Of a stretch of 32,250 nucleotides of DNA, positions 8,285 through 17,229 are shown piece after piece. The stretch is from Propionivibrio sp. (GTDB taxonomy: Bacteria; Pseudomonadota; Gammaproteobacteria; Burkholderiales; Rhodocyclaceae), in NCBI GenBank assembly GCA_016705685.1, contig JADJLB010000011.1, positions 1 through 32,250 of the forward strand, read 5' to 3'. Both the position numbers and the translations under genes were made by a program. Each line of letters begins with the position of its first letter. Position 1 is the stretch's first letter. Below the pieces are notes generated by a model. That model worked only from the letters and a program-made list of their open reading frames with translations. It was not told the origin of the DNA and ran no database searches.

Positions 8285-10162
8285 ATGAGTTCGCAATTCG
8301 CCCTGCTCAAGACGCGCCGCTACGGTCCTTTCTTCGGAACGCAATTCCTCGGTGCATTCAACGACAATCTGTTCAAGAATGCGCTGGTCGTTCTGCTGAC
8401 GTTCCAGACGACGCAATGGACCGCCATGAAACCCGAACTGCTGGCCAATCTGGCGGCGGGCATATTCATCCTGCCGTTCTTTCTCTTTTCGGCAACCGCC
8501 GGGCAACTGGCCGACAAGTTCGACAAGTCGCGACTGGCACGGCTCGTCAAAGTGCTCGAGATCGTCATCATGCTCATTGCCGGCGTCGGGTTCTGGCTGC
8601 ATAGCCTGGCTAGCCTGCTCTTCGCCTTGTTTCTGCTCGGCCTGCACTCGACCCTGTTCGGCCCGGTGAAATACGCCATCCTGCCGCAGCATCTGCGCGA
8701 GGAAGAGCTGGTCGGCGGCAACGCGCTGATTGAAGCCGGCACCTTTGTCGCCATCCTTATCGGCACCTTGTTTGGCGGTCTGCTCGCCGGCATCGAAGGC
8801 GGCAAGGCGTGGATAACCGCCGGCTGCCTGCTGACCGCGGTGCTGGGCTATTTGACCAGCCGCGGAATTCCGGAAGCTCCGGCGCCGGAACCGACGCTGA
8901 AGATCAATCCGAACCCGTTCACCGAAACCTGGCGCAACATCGGCTTCGCGCGGGAAAACCGCACGGTCTTCCTGTCGATTCTTGGCATTTCATGGTTCTG
9001 GCTTTTCGGCGCGCTGCTCCTCGCGCAATTTCCCGCGTATGCCAAAAACGTACTGGGCGGCACGGAAACGAGCGTCACCCTGCTCCTCGGCACCTTCACG
9101 CTCGGCATCGGTTTTGGATCCCTGCTATGCGAGCGCTTGTCGGCAAAGCAACTGGAAATCGGCCTGGTGCCCTTCGGGTCCATCGGGCTCACCGTCTTCG
9201 GTCTCGATCTGGCTTTCGCCTCGCCGACGACGCTGCCTCCCATTCCCTTGTCGATCCTTCCCTTGCTGCATTCCCAGGGAACGCTACACGTTCTGTTCGA
9301 CCTTTTCGCGATGGGCCTTTTCGGGGGGTTCTTCATCGTCCCGCTCTATGCGCTGATGCAGATTCGCTCGGACGCGAGCCACCGCGCGCGCATCATCGCC
9401 GCGAACAACATCGTCAATGCCCTGTTCATGGTCGTCGGCGCCGGCGCGGCGGCCGGGCTGCTGTCCAATGGCCTGAGCATTCCGACGCTGTTTGGCGTGG
9501 CGGCAATCAGCAACGCCGCTGTGGCGCTGTACATCTACGGTCTGGTGCCCGAGTTTCTATTGCGCTTCATCGTCTGGCTGTTGGTGCACTCGGTGTACCG
9601 GCTGGAAAAAAGCGACATCGATCGCATCCCCGATAGCGGCCCGGCGTTGATCATCAGCAACCACGTCAGCTTCGTCGATGCGCTCGTCATTACAGCCGCC
9701 TGCCACCGACCGATACGCTTCGTCATGGACCACCAGATCTTCAACTGGCCGATCCTGTCGTTTGTTTTCAAGGCCGGGCGCGCCATTCCCATTGCCTCGG
9801 CCAAGGACGATCCGGTATTGCTGGAAAGAGCATTCGACGAGGTATCCGCCGCGCTGGCCGGCGGCGAGCTGGTTGCAATCTTCCCCGAAGGCAAAATCAC
9901 GTCGGATGGCGAACTTTGTCCGTTCCGTCCGGGGATCAGCCGCATTCTTGAACGCAATGCGGTACCGGTGATTCCCGTTGCATTGTCGGGACTATGGGGC
10001 AGTATCTTCTCGAAACGCGACGGCCGGCCACTCGGCAATCTATGGAAGGCGCGACCCTTCAGACGGATCGCCATAGCCGTTGGTCAGCCCGTCAACCCTG
10101 GTCAGGCAGTCCCGGAGGCGCTCAGAAACACCGTGCTGGAGCTGCGCGGCGCGGAAAAATAG
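8285..10162 (+). CDS. LplT-like MFS transporter fused to a PlsC acyltransferase domain
   Basis: A 625-residue inner-membrane fusion protein. Residues 1-430 form a major-facilitator transporter of the lysophospholipid-flippase (LplT) type, with the diagnostic GTQFLGAFNDNLFKNAL (18-34) and GPVKYAILPQHL (126-137). The C-terminal domain is a PlsC-type acyltransferase: NHVSFVD (459-465, H460/D465) and FPEGK (533-537). In the LplT/Aas system the transporter flips lysophospholipids inward for re-acylation. Here a second acyltransferase domain is attached directly to the transporter. The ATG follows AAGGAA with an 8-base gap, and the preceding aas-like gene ends 35 bases upstream, so the two are probably cotranscribed. 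The frame is intact. Confidence 0.9.
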   Translation: MSSQFALLKTRRYGPFFGTQFLGAFNDNLFKNALVVLLTFQTTQWTAMKPELLANLAAGIFILPFFLFSATAGQLADKFDKSRLARLVKVLEIVIMLIAGVGFWLHSLASLLFALFLLGLHSTLFGPVKYAILPQHLREEELVGGNALIEAGTFVAILIGTLFGGLLAGIEGGKAWITAGCLLTAVLGYLTSRGIPEAPAPEPTLKINPNPFTETWRNIGFARENRTVFLSILGISWFWLFGALLLAQFPAYAKNVLGGTETSVTLLLGTFTLGIGFGSLLCERLSAKQLEIGLVPFGSIGLTVFGLDLAFASPTTLPPIPLSILPLLHSQGTLHVLFDLFAMGLFGGFFIVPLYALMQIRSDASHRARIIAANNIVNALFMVVGAGAAAGLLSNGLSIPTLFGVAAISNAAVALYIYGLVPEFLLRFIVWLLVHSVYRLEKSDIDRIPDSGPALIISNHVSFVDALVITAACHRPIRFVMDHQIFNWPILSFVFKAGRAIPIASAKDDPVLLERAFDEVSAALAGGELVAIFPEGKITSDGELCPFRPGISRILERNAVPVIPVALSGLWGSIFSKRDGRPLGNLWKARPFRRIAIAVGQPVNPGQAVPEALRNTVLELRGAEK

Positions 10163-10181
10163 ACCTTATACCGCGCCGGCA

Positions 10182-10205
10182 CGCCGACTGCGCTGTCGGC
10201 GCAGT
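10182..10205. terminator. Overlapping hairpins between convergent genes
   Basis: The gap between the LplT-like gene (plus) and the spermidine-synthase-like gene (minus) contains two mutually exclusive perfect 7-base inverted repeats. One is CGCCGAC/GTCGGCG with a 6-base loop; the other is ACTGCGC/GCGCAGT with a 5-base loop. The position suits a bidirectional terminator. There is no T-run on either side, so a classical intrinsic terminator is not shown. Confidence 0.4.
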
Positions 10206-10218
10206 GTATCCGGGACGC

Positions 10219-12255
10219 CTACATCAGAATCGAGAAAATGCTGCTGTAATCGTCTTTCCAGGGCTGGAAATTCTTTCGCGCGACGATCGGCACTGCATCC
10301 TTGAGCTGAGGCTTGCTGAAAAAGGTACGATCCGCGCTGATCAGCGCCCAGCGTGAACGAAAGATGAGCCGATCACGGTCGCCTTCAAAACTGACCAGAC
10401 GAACATCCTTCTCGAAGTGCTCGGCAGCGGCTTTCACCACCGGTTGCAAGTCAAGGAAACGGTTAGTGATGTGCACGGCCAGCACCCCGTTTGGTTTCAG
10501 ATGCCTGAAATACTGGTCGAATGCCTCCAGAGTCAGCAGATGGACGGGAACCGAATCGCCCGAGAAGGCGTCGACAACCAGCACGTCAAACTGCTGCGCC
10601 GGTTCGCGTTCCAGTTGCAAGCGGGCGTCGCCGAGAACGATTTCCGTGCTGGCGGCGGTGCGCGAAAGAAAGCTGAAGTTATCGCGAGCGATGTCGATCA
10701 CCAATGGGTCGATTTCGTACAGCCTGAAGTAGTCCCCTTTGCGCCCGTAACTGACCAGCGTGCCGACACCGAGGCCGACCACACCGACCCGCAGCGGCCC
10801 GCTGGCCGCCTTGATCTGCAGTGCCTTGCCCGCCCCGCCTTCGGTGCTGTAATAGGTCGTCGGCAAATCCAGCTTGTCCAGCGCGAGGTGCTGTCGACCG
10901 TGGACAATCTGTCCGTGCAGCATGCTGCGGTAATCGCCCTCGGGATTGGCGAAGACTTGCAGGGTGCCGTAGAAATTGCGCACCGTGACCTCGGCCCCTT
11001 CGATCTCGTTGAGGTGTTCATCGACTTGAACCCAGCCCAGAGCCAGCAGCACCGCCGCAGTCGAGGCGATGCTGGCATTGCGCCAGAGCGGACGGGAAAA
11101 CCCGGCTTTGGGGATGATGGCCAGGGCGGCGACCAATCCCGTCAGCATGATGCCGATCGACAGTTCGTAATTGCTGTTGAACCAGTACGGCGCGATGACG
11201 CCGACAAAGAACCCGCCCACAACGCCACCGACGGCCAGCATGAGGTAGTACCCGGTCAAGTGGCTGGGATGCGGCTGCAGCCGGGCGAGTTCGCCGTGAC
11301 ACACCATGCAGGCGACAAAAAATGCCGACAGGTTGATGGCCATCGAAAGGTAAAGGGGAATTTCGCTCAGCCCCAGGGTGGGCAGATAAGCGAGCGCCGC
11401 CAGCCCGACGACCAGCAACGGGAGAAAGATGATGCGCCGATACCAGCCGTGGCGCTCGAAACTCAGGATGAACGAAAGCAGATACAAGGCCAACGGCACC
11501 ACCCAGAGCATCGGAATCGGCGCGATGTTGGTGGTCAGGAAACTGGTATCGGCCACCATCAGAATCGACGGACAGGCCGCCAAAGCCGCCCACAGCACCA
11601 TGTCCGTCCAGCGCGGCGCGGGGCCTTCCTCATGATGCTGCACGACGATGGGTTTCCCCTTCCGCCCGCGCCAGGCAAGCAGCGCGCAGGAGACCGCAAA
11701 GCAGCCAAACAGCCCGGACCACAGCCAGGACTGCCCGCGCGTCGGGAATACCGGTTCAACGGCAATCGGATACGCCAGCAGTGCCAGCATCGAACCGAAA
11801 TTCGACAAGGCAAACAGGCGATACGGCACCAGACCGGATCGTTCACGAGCGAACCACGCTTGCAGCAGCGGGCCGGTCGTGGACAGCACAAAGTAAGGCA
11901 GGCCGATGGATACGGTCAGCAGCCCGAGGATGCGCAGCGTCGGATTCTCGGCGCCGGTCGGCTTCCAGTCGGCGCTCGGGCTGATCGGTATCAGAAGCAA
12001 ACTGACCAGCAGCAGCGCGCCATGCACCAGGCTCTGACGCGAAGGCGTGAGGAAGCGGACGACCCAATGCGAGTAAAAATAGCCGAGCAGCAAGACCATC
12101 TGGAAGAACAGCATGCAGGTGGTCCACACCGACGCCGAACCGCCAAACCATGGCAATATCATTTTTCCGATCAGGGGCTGGACCTGAAAGAGCAGGAACG
12201 CACTGAGAAAAATCGTCAGTCCATAGTGAAAGGTGAGACGCAGATCAATTTTCAT
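10219..12255 (-). CDS. Fused MFS / spermidine synthase-like protein
   Basis: This 678-residue protein has many hydrophobic segments (roughly residues 10-410), beginning LTIFLSAFLLFQVQPLIGKMILPWFGGS, the usual opening of this family. A soluble C-terminal domain with the spermidine-synthase/Rossmann fold follows. There GLGVG (494-498) is the nucleotide-binding loop, YEIDP (513-517) holds the acidic residue after strand 2, GDAR is at 542-545 and VDAFSGD at 561-567. Classical spermidine synthases use decarboxylated SAM and putrescine; the membrane fusions are not well characterised, so aminopropyl transfer is only a family inference. The ATG abuts the 140-bp repeat (12254-12393) and has no recognisable ribosome site, so the native leader may have been displaced. 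Confidence 0.88.
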   Translation of the reverse strand: MKIDLRLTFHYGLTIFLSAFLLFQVQPLIGKMILPWFGGSASVWTTCMLFFQMVLLLGYFYSHWVVRFLTPSRQSLVHGALLLVSLLLIPISPSADWKPTGAENPTLRILGLLTVSIGLPYFVLSTTGPLLQAWFARERSGLVPYRLFALSNFGSMLALLAYPIAVEPVFPTRGQSWLWSGLFGCFAVSCALLAWRGRKGKPIVVQHHEEGPAPRWTDMVLWAALAACPSILMVADTSFLTTNIAPIPMLWVVPLALYLLSFILSFERHGWYRRIIFLPLLVVGLAALAYLPTLGLSEIPLYLSMAINLSAFFVACMVCHGELARLQPHPSHLTGYYLMLAVGGVVGGFFVGVIAPYWFNSNYELSIGIMLTGLVAALAIIPKAGFSRPLWRNASIASTAAVLLALGWVQVDEHLNEIEGAEVTVRNFYGTLQVFANPEGDYRSMLHGQIVHGRQHLALDKLDLPTTYYSTEGGAGKALQIKAASGPLRVGVVGLGVGTLVSYGRKGDYFRLYEIDPLVIDIARDNFSFLSRTAASTEIVLGDARLQLEREPAQQFDVLVVDAFSGDSVPVHLLTLEAFDQYFRHLKPNGVLAVHITNRFLDLQPVVKAAAEHFEKDVRLVSFEGDRDRLIFRSRWALISADRTFFSKPQLKDAVPIVARKNFQPWKDDYSSIFSILM

Positions 12256-12393
12256 GGGGAATGGGGAAAGAGGGAATGAAGGTTTCGCCGGGTGGCCTAT
12301 CTACGCCGAGTCATGCTGGCCGAACATCCGAATTATCCGGTAGACGAACGCTCTTGAGCAGTAAAAAACTCAAGAAGGCGATTCGACCAGGAA
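12254..12393. repeat. 140-bp direct repeat, copy 1
   Basis: It matches 14914-15053 with about seven mismatches and no gaps. Both copies sit immediately upstream of a minus-strand membrane-protein gene. Each contains CTTGAG-N10-CTCAAG with a run of six A in the loop, and opens with a GGGGAATGG purine stretch. A short plus-strand frame is open through both copies but has no known domain. I do not recognise the family. Confidence 0.85.
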
Positions 12394-12437
12394 TGGAAAG
12401 CATGCAATTGACGCACTTCAGGGAGGAATTACTCGCT

Positions 12438-12476
12438 GTCGACTGGGAAATTGCCTCGGGAATTTCCCATATCGAC
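12438..12476. other. Strong hairpin in gene-free stretch
   Basis: GGGAAATT (12445-12452), an 8-base loop, then AATTTCCC (12461-12468). It is reinforced outside by GTCGA (12438-12442) and TCGAC (12472-12476) across small internal bulges. It lies between the direct repeat and the IS5 remnant. No T-run follows, and the function is unknown. Nothing else is recognisable in 12394-12640. Confidence 0.5.
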
Positions 12477-12639
12477 CCGGAGAGAACGTTCGCACTTCTT
12501 GTCTTTGTGTCGTCGCTCTCCCGGGGTTTAACGGACACTCAGCAGCGAAGATAGGAACAGGCTTCGTTCATCGCAGCATTTCAACCGGCTCAATGCGTAG
12601 CCTCTCTCAGCCCCAATTCCATATCGAACGATTGCTCCA

Positions 12640-13310
12640 CGCCGGCCTAATTGGGCGCCCCCCGAGAACAGATTGCTCCCACCAGGCGATCCATACCCCC
12701 ACTGAAATATCGGGACACCGTATCCGATCCCAACACAACCAGTGTGATGAAACTTGCAAATACCAGCCAGAGACGAAAGCGATTCATCCAACTATGAGTG
12801 CGTTCAACGACCCATCGACGTGCCTTGAAGCCGGCTTCCTTACGGATAGCCTGGGCTTCCTCGCCGCGCGTGCGAATGTGTGCGGTGAAACCGAACTCGC
12901 GAACGATGTCTCGGACTTCGTCGAAGTCATAGCCTTTATCCAGGCACAAACCTTGTGGTTTGGCCCGTGTTGGCCGAGGACGCTTCGCCATGATGCCCGC
13001 GAGTGTTTTCTCGACCAATTTCATGTCATGCCGGTGGGCACCGTCAATGACGACGGCCAGCGGAATGCCGGCCGCTTCGGTCAGAAGACTGCGCTTGACG
13101 CCCTGCTTTCCCCTGTCCGTCGGGTTCGCACCCGTTTTTTGAGCTGGACAGCGGCGCTTTCGTCATGGCACCGTCCATCGACAACCACGACCACCCGATC
13201 CCTTTCAAGCCATCGTATCGGGTCAGACCCTTGCGCCACAGCGCTTCGAAAACCCAGCCTCTGTGCATTCCCGAAAGCGTCGGTATGCCGAACTACAGGA
13301 ACAGATCCCC
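12640..13310 (-). pseudogene. IS5-family transposase remnant, N-terminally truncated and frameshifted
   Basis: Joining frames on the minus strand gives the DDE transposase core. It runs RRFRECTEAG-VFEALWRKGLTRYDGL, WSWLSMDGAMTKAPL (first catalytic Asp), TGANPTDRGKQGVKRSLLTE, IDGAHRHDMKLVEKTLAG, GLCLDKGYDFDEVRDI (second Asp) and RARRWVVERTHSWMNRFR-like (RRWVVERTHSWMNRFR, with Glu). The first 60 or so residues of the family are absent upstream of about 13310. The C-terminal end after MNRFR is degenerate. Shifts lie at a C-run near 13253 and at a six-T run (13135-13140), one base too long. No terminal inverted repeats or target duplication could be seen, so the element is probably immobile. Confidence 0.85.
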
Positions 13311-13344
13311 GTCGCATCGAGTGCATTCCATTGACACCCGGTTC

Positions 13345-14892
13345 TTAATCAATCCGTTTCCAAAGCGCCCAGTCAGTGCTTCTATTCAATGGAAAAGACG
13401 CCATGAGTACATACTTGAAGCCGTGAATTGTCACTTCTGAGTGTGAGGTGGTGGCAGTGAGGACGTCGATCCTGCGATGTTGATAATCCTCCAGCAGGTA
13501 GTCTGGCCGTACACGCTGCCACACATCCTTTAACATTGGGTCCGCCGGGTCTGAAAAAGCCTCGCTCTTGTGTTGCTTAACAATTTTAGCGACTTCCGGC
13601 TCTGTCAATCCAAAAGCGTAATCCCAGATGTGCAGCTTTGAAAAGTAGGCAACGGCACCGATGCGGCGAGTGGCGATAATTGCATTGGGTGGCAGATTCT
13701 GCCCCATCCAGCGTGAGGGTAGCTCAAGCCCGGTGCCGGTGAGGACATATCCTGGATAGGTTTTTACTTTCTCTTGAAAAAGTGTGCTGCGAAAGTTGAT
13801 TACACCCAGGCCGATGAAGGCGATGGCGAAAATTGCCACTAGTGCAGTGAGTGTTTTCACTGACATCTTTTCCGCTCCCAGATGAACAAGCAAAGTGCAA
13901 AGCCCCCACCACAGGGCGAAAGCTGCGATTGGACTGAAGGGGCCAAAATACCGGGCAGTGAGAGTCCAGTCATTCCGTGCATACAAGCAGAATAGAATCC
14001 CAGTGCAGATTATCGCCGCGAGGGTTGCGCCCAAGCGTCGATTTTGCCGCCGGATTTGCATTATTCCAAACCCGATTAAGGCTAACGCCAGCACACCGCT
14101 AAAAAGTCCGGGCATGTTAATTACATGCCCACTAAGATAGTTCACGGTACGTTCAATGATGCCCTCGAGGGTTGCACCTTTGGCACGGAAAGTATTGGGG
14201 AGGATGTCGTCAAAATACATGACCCTGGCGAGGGTGATGACGCCGATGCAAGCCAGATTAACAAGCAGCATCAGCCAGGGGCGCAGGCGTGAACCAGAAC
14301 GCTCCGCACCAAGAATTAGTGATAAAGGAAATATCAAAATCAGTTCTGGACGTACCGTAAAACCAATCGCACCGAGGATTGCAATGAGATAGCCGGAACG
14401 ATTCGTCGCCGCCAACGAGACCATCAGGGCAAGCAGCAGAGCCGCCAGTCCGGTCTCCATCCCCGTTGCAGTGAAAAATGCAAAATCATATTGAGTAACA
14501 ATCAACAGGGGCAGGGGAGCTAAAAACGCCAGGCGCCAGGGGTTTGGCGCAATTGGCGCAGCGGTAAGCAGGATGATAATCACTGCAAGAAATCCTGCCG
14601 TCAATCCAACGACCCGAGCCACGTTAAGCAGGTCGCCCAGGGGCGAAAATACCCACACAAGAAATATCCATCCGGCATTTGTCACGCCTTCAACCCGGTC
14701 GCCAGGATTGAATACAAACCCGTGACCGTTGACCAGGTTATCCACGTACCGCAGGCCGATGAGGGCATCATCCACGAACATGCCGCGGGTCCAATTGACA
14801 ATCACCATCCAAAACAATAGACCCGCAAGTAAAGCACCACCGAGGATGAATTTAGTCTGTATTCCCTGTTTTTCTTCCTTGGTTGTCTGCAT
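13345..14892 (-). CDS. GT-C fold membrane glycosyltransferase, AftB/GT89-like
   Basis: This 515-residue polytopic protein has about ten hydrophobic segments and a soluble C-terminal third. Its first loop carries MFVDDALIGLRYVDNLVNGHG (Asp41-Asp42), then FNPGDRVEGVTNAGWIF. That acidic pair and the GHG-FNPG-RVEG-TN pattern recall the arabinofuranosyltransferase AftB group and related polyprenyl-phosphate-sugar-dependent GT-C enzymes. The sugar and acceptor cannot be told. It starts at 14892 behind GCAGGAAGTAAAC, a good ribosome site. It looks more AT-rich than its neighbours by eye and is enclosed by the two 140-bp repeats together with an IS5 remnant, consistent with acquisition as a unit. Confidence 0.7.
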   Translation of the reverse strand: MQTTKEEKQGIQTKFILGGALLAGLLFWMVIVNWTRGMFVDDALIGLRYVDNLVNGHGFVFNPGDRVEGVTNAGWIFLVWVFSPLGDLLNVARVVGLTAGFLAVIIILLTAAPIAPNPWRLAFLAPLPLLIVTQYDFAFFTATGMETGLAALLLALMVSLAATNRSGYLIAILGAIGFTVRPELILIFPLSLILGAERSGSRLRPWLMLLVNLACIGVITLARVMYFDDILPNTFRAKGATLEGIIERTVNYLSGHVINMPGLFSGVLALALIGFGIMQIRRQNRRLGATLAAIICTGILFCLYARNDWTLTARYFGPFSPIAAFALWWGLCTLLVHLGAEKMSVKTLTALVAIFAIAFIGLGVINFRSTLFQEKVKTYPGYVLTGTGLELPSRWMGQNLPPNAIIATRRIGAVAYFSKLHIWDYAFGLTEPEVAKIVKQHKSEAFSDPADPMLKDVWQRVRPDYLLEDYQHRRIDVLTATTSHSEVTIHGFKYVLMASFPLNRSTDWALWKRID

Positions 14893-14913
14893 GTTTACTT
14901 CCTGCGATGCGTG

Positions 14914-15053
14914 ATGGGGAATGGTGAAAGAGGGAATGAAGGCTTCGCCGGGTGGACTATCTACGCCGAGTCATGCTGGCCGAACATCCGGAATATCCGG
15001 TAGGCGAACGCTCTTGAGCAGTAAAAAACTCAAGAAGGCGATTCGACCGGGAA
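14914..15053. repeat. 140-bp direct repeat, copy 2
   Basis: Same orientation as 12254-12393, offset by exactly 2660 bases. The two copies diverge abruptly at 12394/15054 and at 12253/14913. Here the native ribosome site of the following minus-strand gene is preserved between the repeat and the start codon. Confidence 0.85.
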
Positions 15054-15202
15054 GGAAACGGATAAATCGAGGCAATTTTGGAAGCGGTCACCGGTTTTCA
15101 AATAGTCGTTGATTGCCCCAGCGCAATCAATCGCGCACTCGCTCCCATCGAACCTATTCGGGCAACGACGTTTGAGTACAAATGTGTAAAGCGTCGCCAG
15201 AT

Positions 15203-15581
15203 TCAGTTGAGCGGCGAACAAAACCAGATCCTGTTGCCTTCACTGTCTGTAAAGGCGCCCACATAGAATCCTTCATCGTCATAAGCCTGCACGGGGTGGC
15301 TGACCGTGACGCCACGATTCTTCAATTCCCGCTCGGTGTCAAGTGCGTGGTCGGTCGCAAGAGTGATGCGTGGGTTGAGCTGATCGCTCGGTTGTGCGTA
15401 CCAGCCATCGGCGACTGACTTCAACATCAATATGATGTTTCCCAGCATGTACCCGACCTGACGATCACCCTCATACGCCGGTGGCAGAGCCAATGTTTCG
15501 CCATAAAATTGCCGCGCCCGCGACATATCGGTTGCTGCCAGTGCAACGACCCTGGAGCCGCTGAAAACCTAAAGTGCCCAT
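15203..15581 (-). pseudogene. VOC (glyoxalase/bleomycin resistance) family protein, N-terminal frameshift
   Basis: A single VOC module of about 126 residues once the frames are joined: SRVVALAATDMSRARQFYGETLAL (first beta-alpha unit), GYMLGNIILMLKSVADG, LATDHALDTERELKNRGVTV and FTDSEGNRIWFCSP (a typical ending with a metal-ligand-type Glu). The ATG at 15581 (MGTL) reads into the wrong frame because of one extra base at the CC of 15568-15569. Removing it gives MGTLVFSGSRVVAL. Alternatively translation starts at the internal methionine of DMSRARQ, which would delete the first strand. The substrate is unknown. A TTGATTG/CAATCAA inverted repeat lies downstream near 15110-15131 but lacks a T-run. 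Confidence 0.75.
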
Positions 15582-15760
15582 ATGAAACCCTTTCAGTCAC
15601 ACCGTCTCGTTGAGTTGGCCTTGGGCGATTTCACATCGTCGATCACAACCAGAATTTCGATGGCCAACATCCTGCCCATGCGTTCCCATCCTGCCACCAG
15701 CCAAATCGGATGGCAACCCAGGATACCGCTTGGCTTATGTCTTCGAGCAATTTTGCGGGT

Positions 15761-16338
15761 TTAGCGGCTATGCGCCACGTCGGCGAGAAACTCCGTATAG
15801 ATTTTGCCGAGGGCCTGTTCCATCGCCACGGCGAATGCGCCCAGCGAATCGTCGCTGGCGGGCTGCTCCACCTGATAGGTTTTGTTCAATCGTGTCTTGC
15901 CCCCCGCCAGCAGCTGCAGCTCAAGCGCGACGACGGCCTTGCTGTGCTGCCCGGATAGCACCCGTTCAAACTTGACGATGCGCCCGTCAAGCGCATACGG
16001 CGCATTGCTGTCGCCCTTCAGATCAAGTGCGCTGCCCAGGCTGGCCTTGAAATGCTCCTGTACGATTTGTGCAGGCGGATACAGCCACAGGTGGTAGTGA
16101 TACTGGCGTAACTGGCGCAGGCTGGCTTCATCGCTGTAGACGATCGGTCGTTCCGCGTAAAGACTGTCAGCGCGGAAGGCGTTCACGGCAACGGCGCCGG
16201 GCAAGGACGTGGCTGCCGGGGCGACGTGCGCGGGCTGCAGGCGATAGAAACGGTCGGTCGGCGCCGCGGCACGCTGCCGCAGGCGGCGAGCAACAAGAGC
16301 AAACCGAAAGACCAGAGTGTTTTGTTCAGTCGCTTCAT
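15761..16338 (-). pseudogene. ABC-type transport auxiliary lipoprotein, PqiC-like, one frameshift
   Basis: Outer-membrane lipoprotein partner of the MCE transporter, about 192 residues. The start ATG at 16338 overlaps the MlaD stop by four bases (ATGA) and gives MKRLNKTLWSFGLLLLLAAC, a clear lipoprotein signal with lipobox LAAC. One indel within GTGCCGCGGCGCC (about 16262-16275) then separates this from the frame with the mature domain. That domain contains PTDRFYRLQPA, VNAFRADSLYAERPIVYSDE, LRQYHYHLWLYPPAQ and VEQPASDDSLGAFAVAMEQAL, all typical of PqiC/auxiliary lipoproteins. A continuous but unsupported upstream frame (MQEQRNEATEQN) lacks any signal and is rejected as the start. Confidence 0.82.
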
Positions 16339-17213
16339 TTCGCTGCTCCTGCATCGTCGGTTGGCGGTCGGCTCTGGATCAGCGCGGCCGGATTCTCGCG
16401 TATGGTGCGCGAGAACTCGTTGATGTTGCGCCCGGCCGATTCAAGCTGATAGAGCGTCGCATCGATGCGCCGTATCGAGTCCTTCAAACCTGTACCGCCG
16501 TTGGTGACAATGCCGCGGGTATCCTTGACCAGATCTTCGACTTCGGCACGCACCGTGGACAGATCGGCCAGCAGCTTCAGCGCATTGGCCGAAGCGCCAT
16601 CGGCGTTCTGCAGCAGCCGGCTCCAGTGCTGCACGTTCTGATCGCTGAACAAGGTGTCGATACGCCCCGCCGTACGGTTGATGCGCTCGATGGTCGAGCG
16701 CATGTCGGCCATCGCCGGCGCCACGTTGCGGTTGATCTGAACGAGCATCGGCTTGATTGTGGATTCGGTAATCTGGCCCAATTCGGTGGCCAGCGCAGCG
16801 ACCGACTCCATCAAATTGGCGCTGCTGCTGCCGGGAATATCGCCCCCTGCCGCCAGAATGTCGCTGCCGCCGCCCTCCTTGATCTCGACCAGCGGCGCAC
16901 TGAGCAATCCCGGCGTGGCAATCAGGGCGCGGCTATCGACCGGGATGCTCACCGGCTTTCTCAGGTTGAGCGTGATGCGATACGCCGTGCGCTTGTCGCG
17001 CGTCACCGGCTCGACCTGCGCCACATTGCCAACCTCGAATCCCTCGTAGGTCACCACCGTGCCCTCCTTGATGCCGGCGACATTGGCAAAGTGCGTGTAG
17101 ACATCGCCCTTGGCACTGTGCCCGGTAATCCGGTACAAGGCGTAGAGCAGAACGCCGGCCATCAGCAGCACAAAACTGCCGACCAGCAGGTAATTGACGT
17201 TGTCGCGTTTCAT
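16335..17213 (-). CDS. mlaD: MlaD-family (MCE domain) substrate-binding subunit
   Basis: This 292-residue inner-membrane-anchored periplasmic protein has a transmembrane anchor (about 8-28, YLLVGSFVLLMAGVLLYALY). One MCE domain follows (about 38-115: VYTHFANVAGIKEGTVVTYEGFEVGNVAQV through ALIATPGLLSAPLVEIKEG). A long helical tail (about 130-275) is predicted to form coiled coil or a needle, longer than in E. coli MlaD (183). MCE proteins form hexameric channels carrying phospholipids between membranes. It overlaps the PqiC-like gene by four bases and starts 16 bases after the MlaF stop. Confidence 0.93.
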   Translation of the reverse strand: MKRDNVNYLLVGSFVLLMAGVLLYALYRITGHSAKGDVYTHFANVAGIKEGTVVTYEGFEVGNVAQVEPVTRDKRTAYRITLNLRKPVSIPVDSRALIATPGLLSAPLVEIKEGGGSDILAAGGDIPGSSSANLMESVAALATELGQITESTIKPMLVQINRNVAPAMADMRSTIERINRTAGRIDTLFSDQNVQHWSRLLQNADGASANALKLLADLSTVRAEVEDLVKDTRGIVTNGGTGLKDSIRRIDATLYQLESAGRNINEFSRTIRENPAALIQSRPPTDDAGAAK

Positions 17214-17229
17214 TCGTTGTGCCTCATGG

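Noticed and set aside
10417-12279. 620-codon plus-strand open frame
   Set aside because: Fully antisense to the intact MFS/spermidine-synthase-like gene, rich in Gln/Arg/His, with no domain.
12261-12554. Small protein encoded by the 140-bp repeat
   Set aside because: The frame is open in both copies but diverges at once outside the repeat, has no domain and no good ribosome site.
15582-15760. Small plus-strand frame of about 60 codons between the VOC and PqiC-like genes
   Set aside because: No domain, no plausible ribosome site and no conservation clue. It is treated as intergenic DNA.
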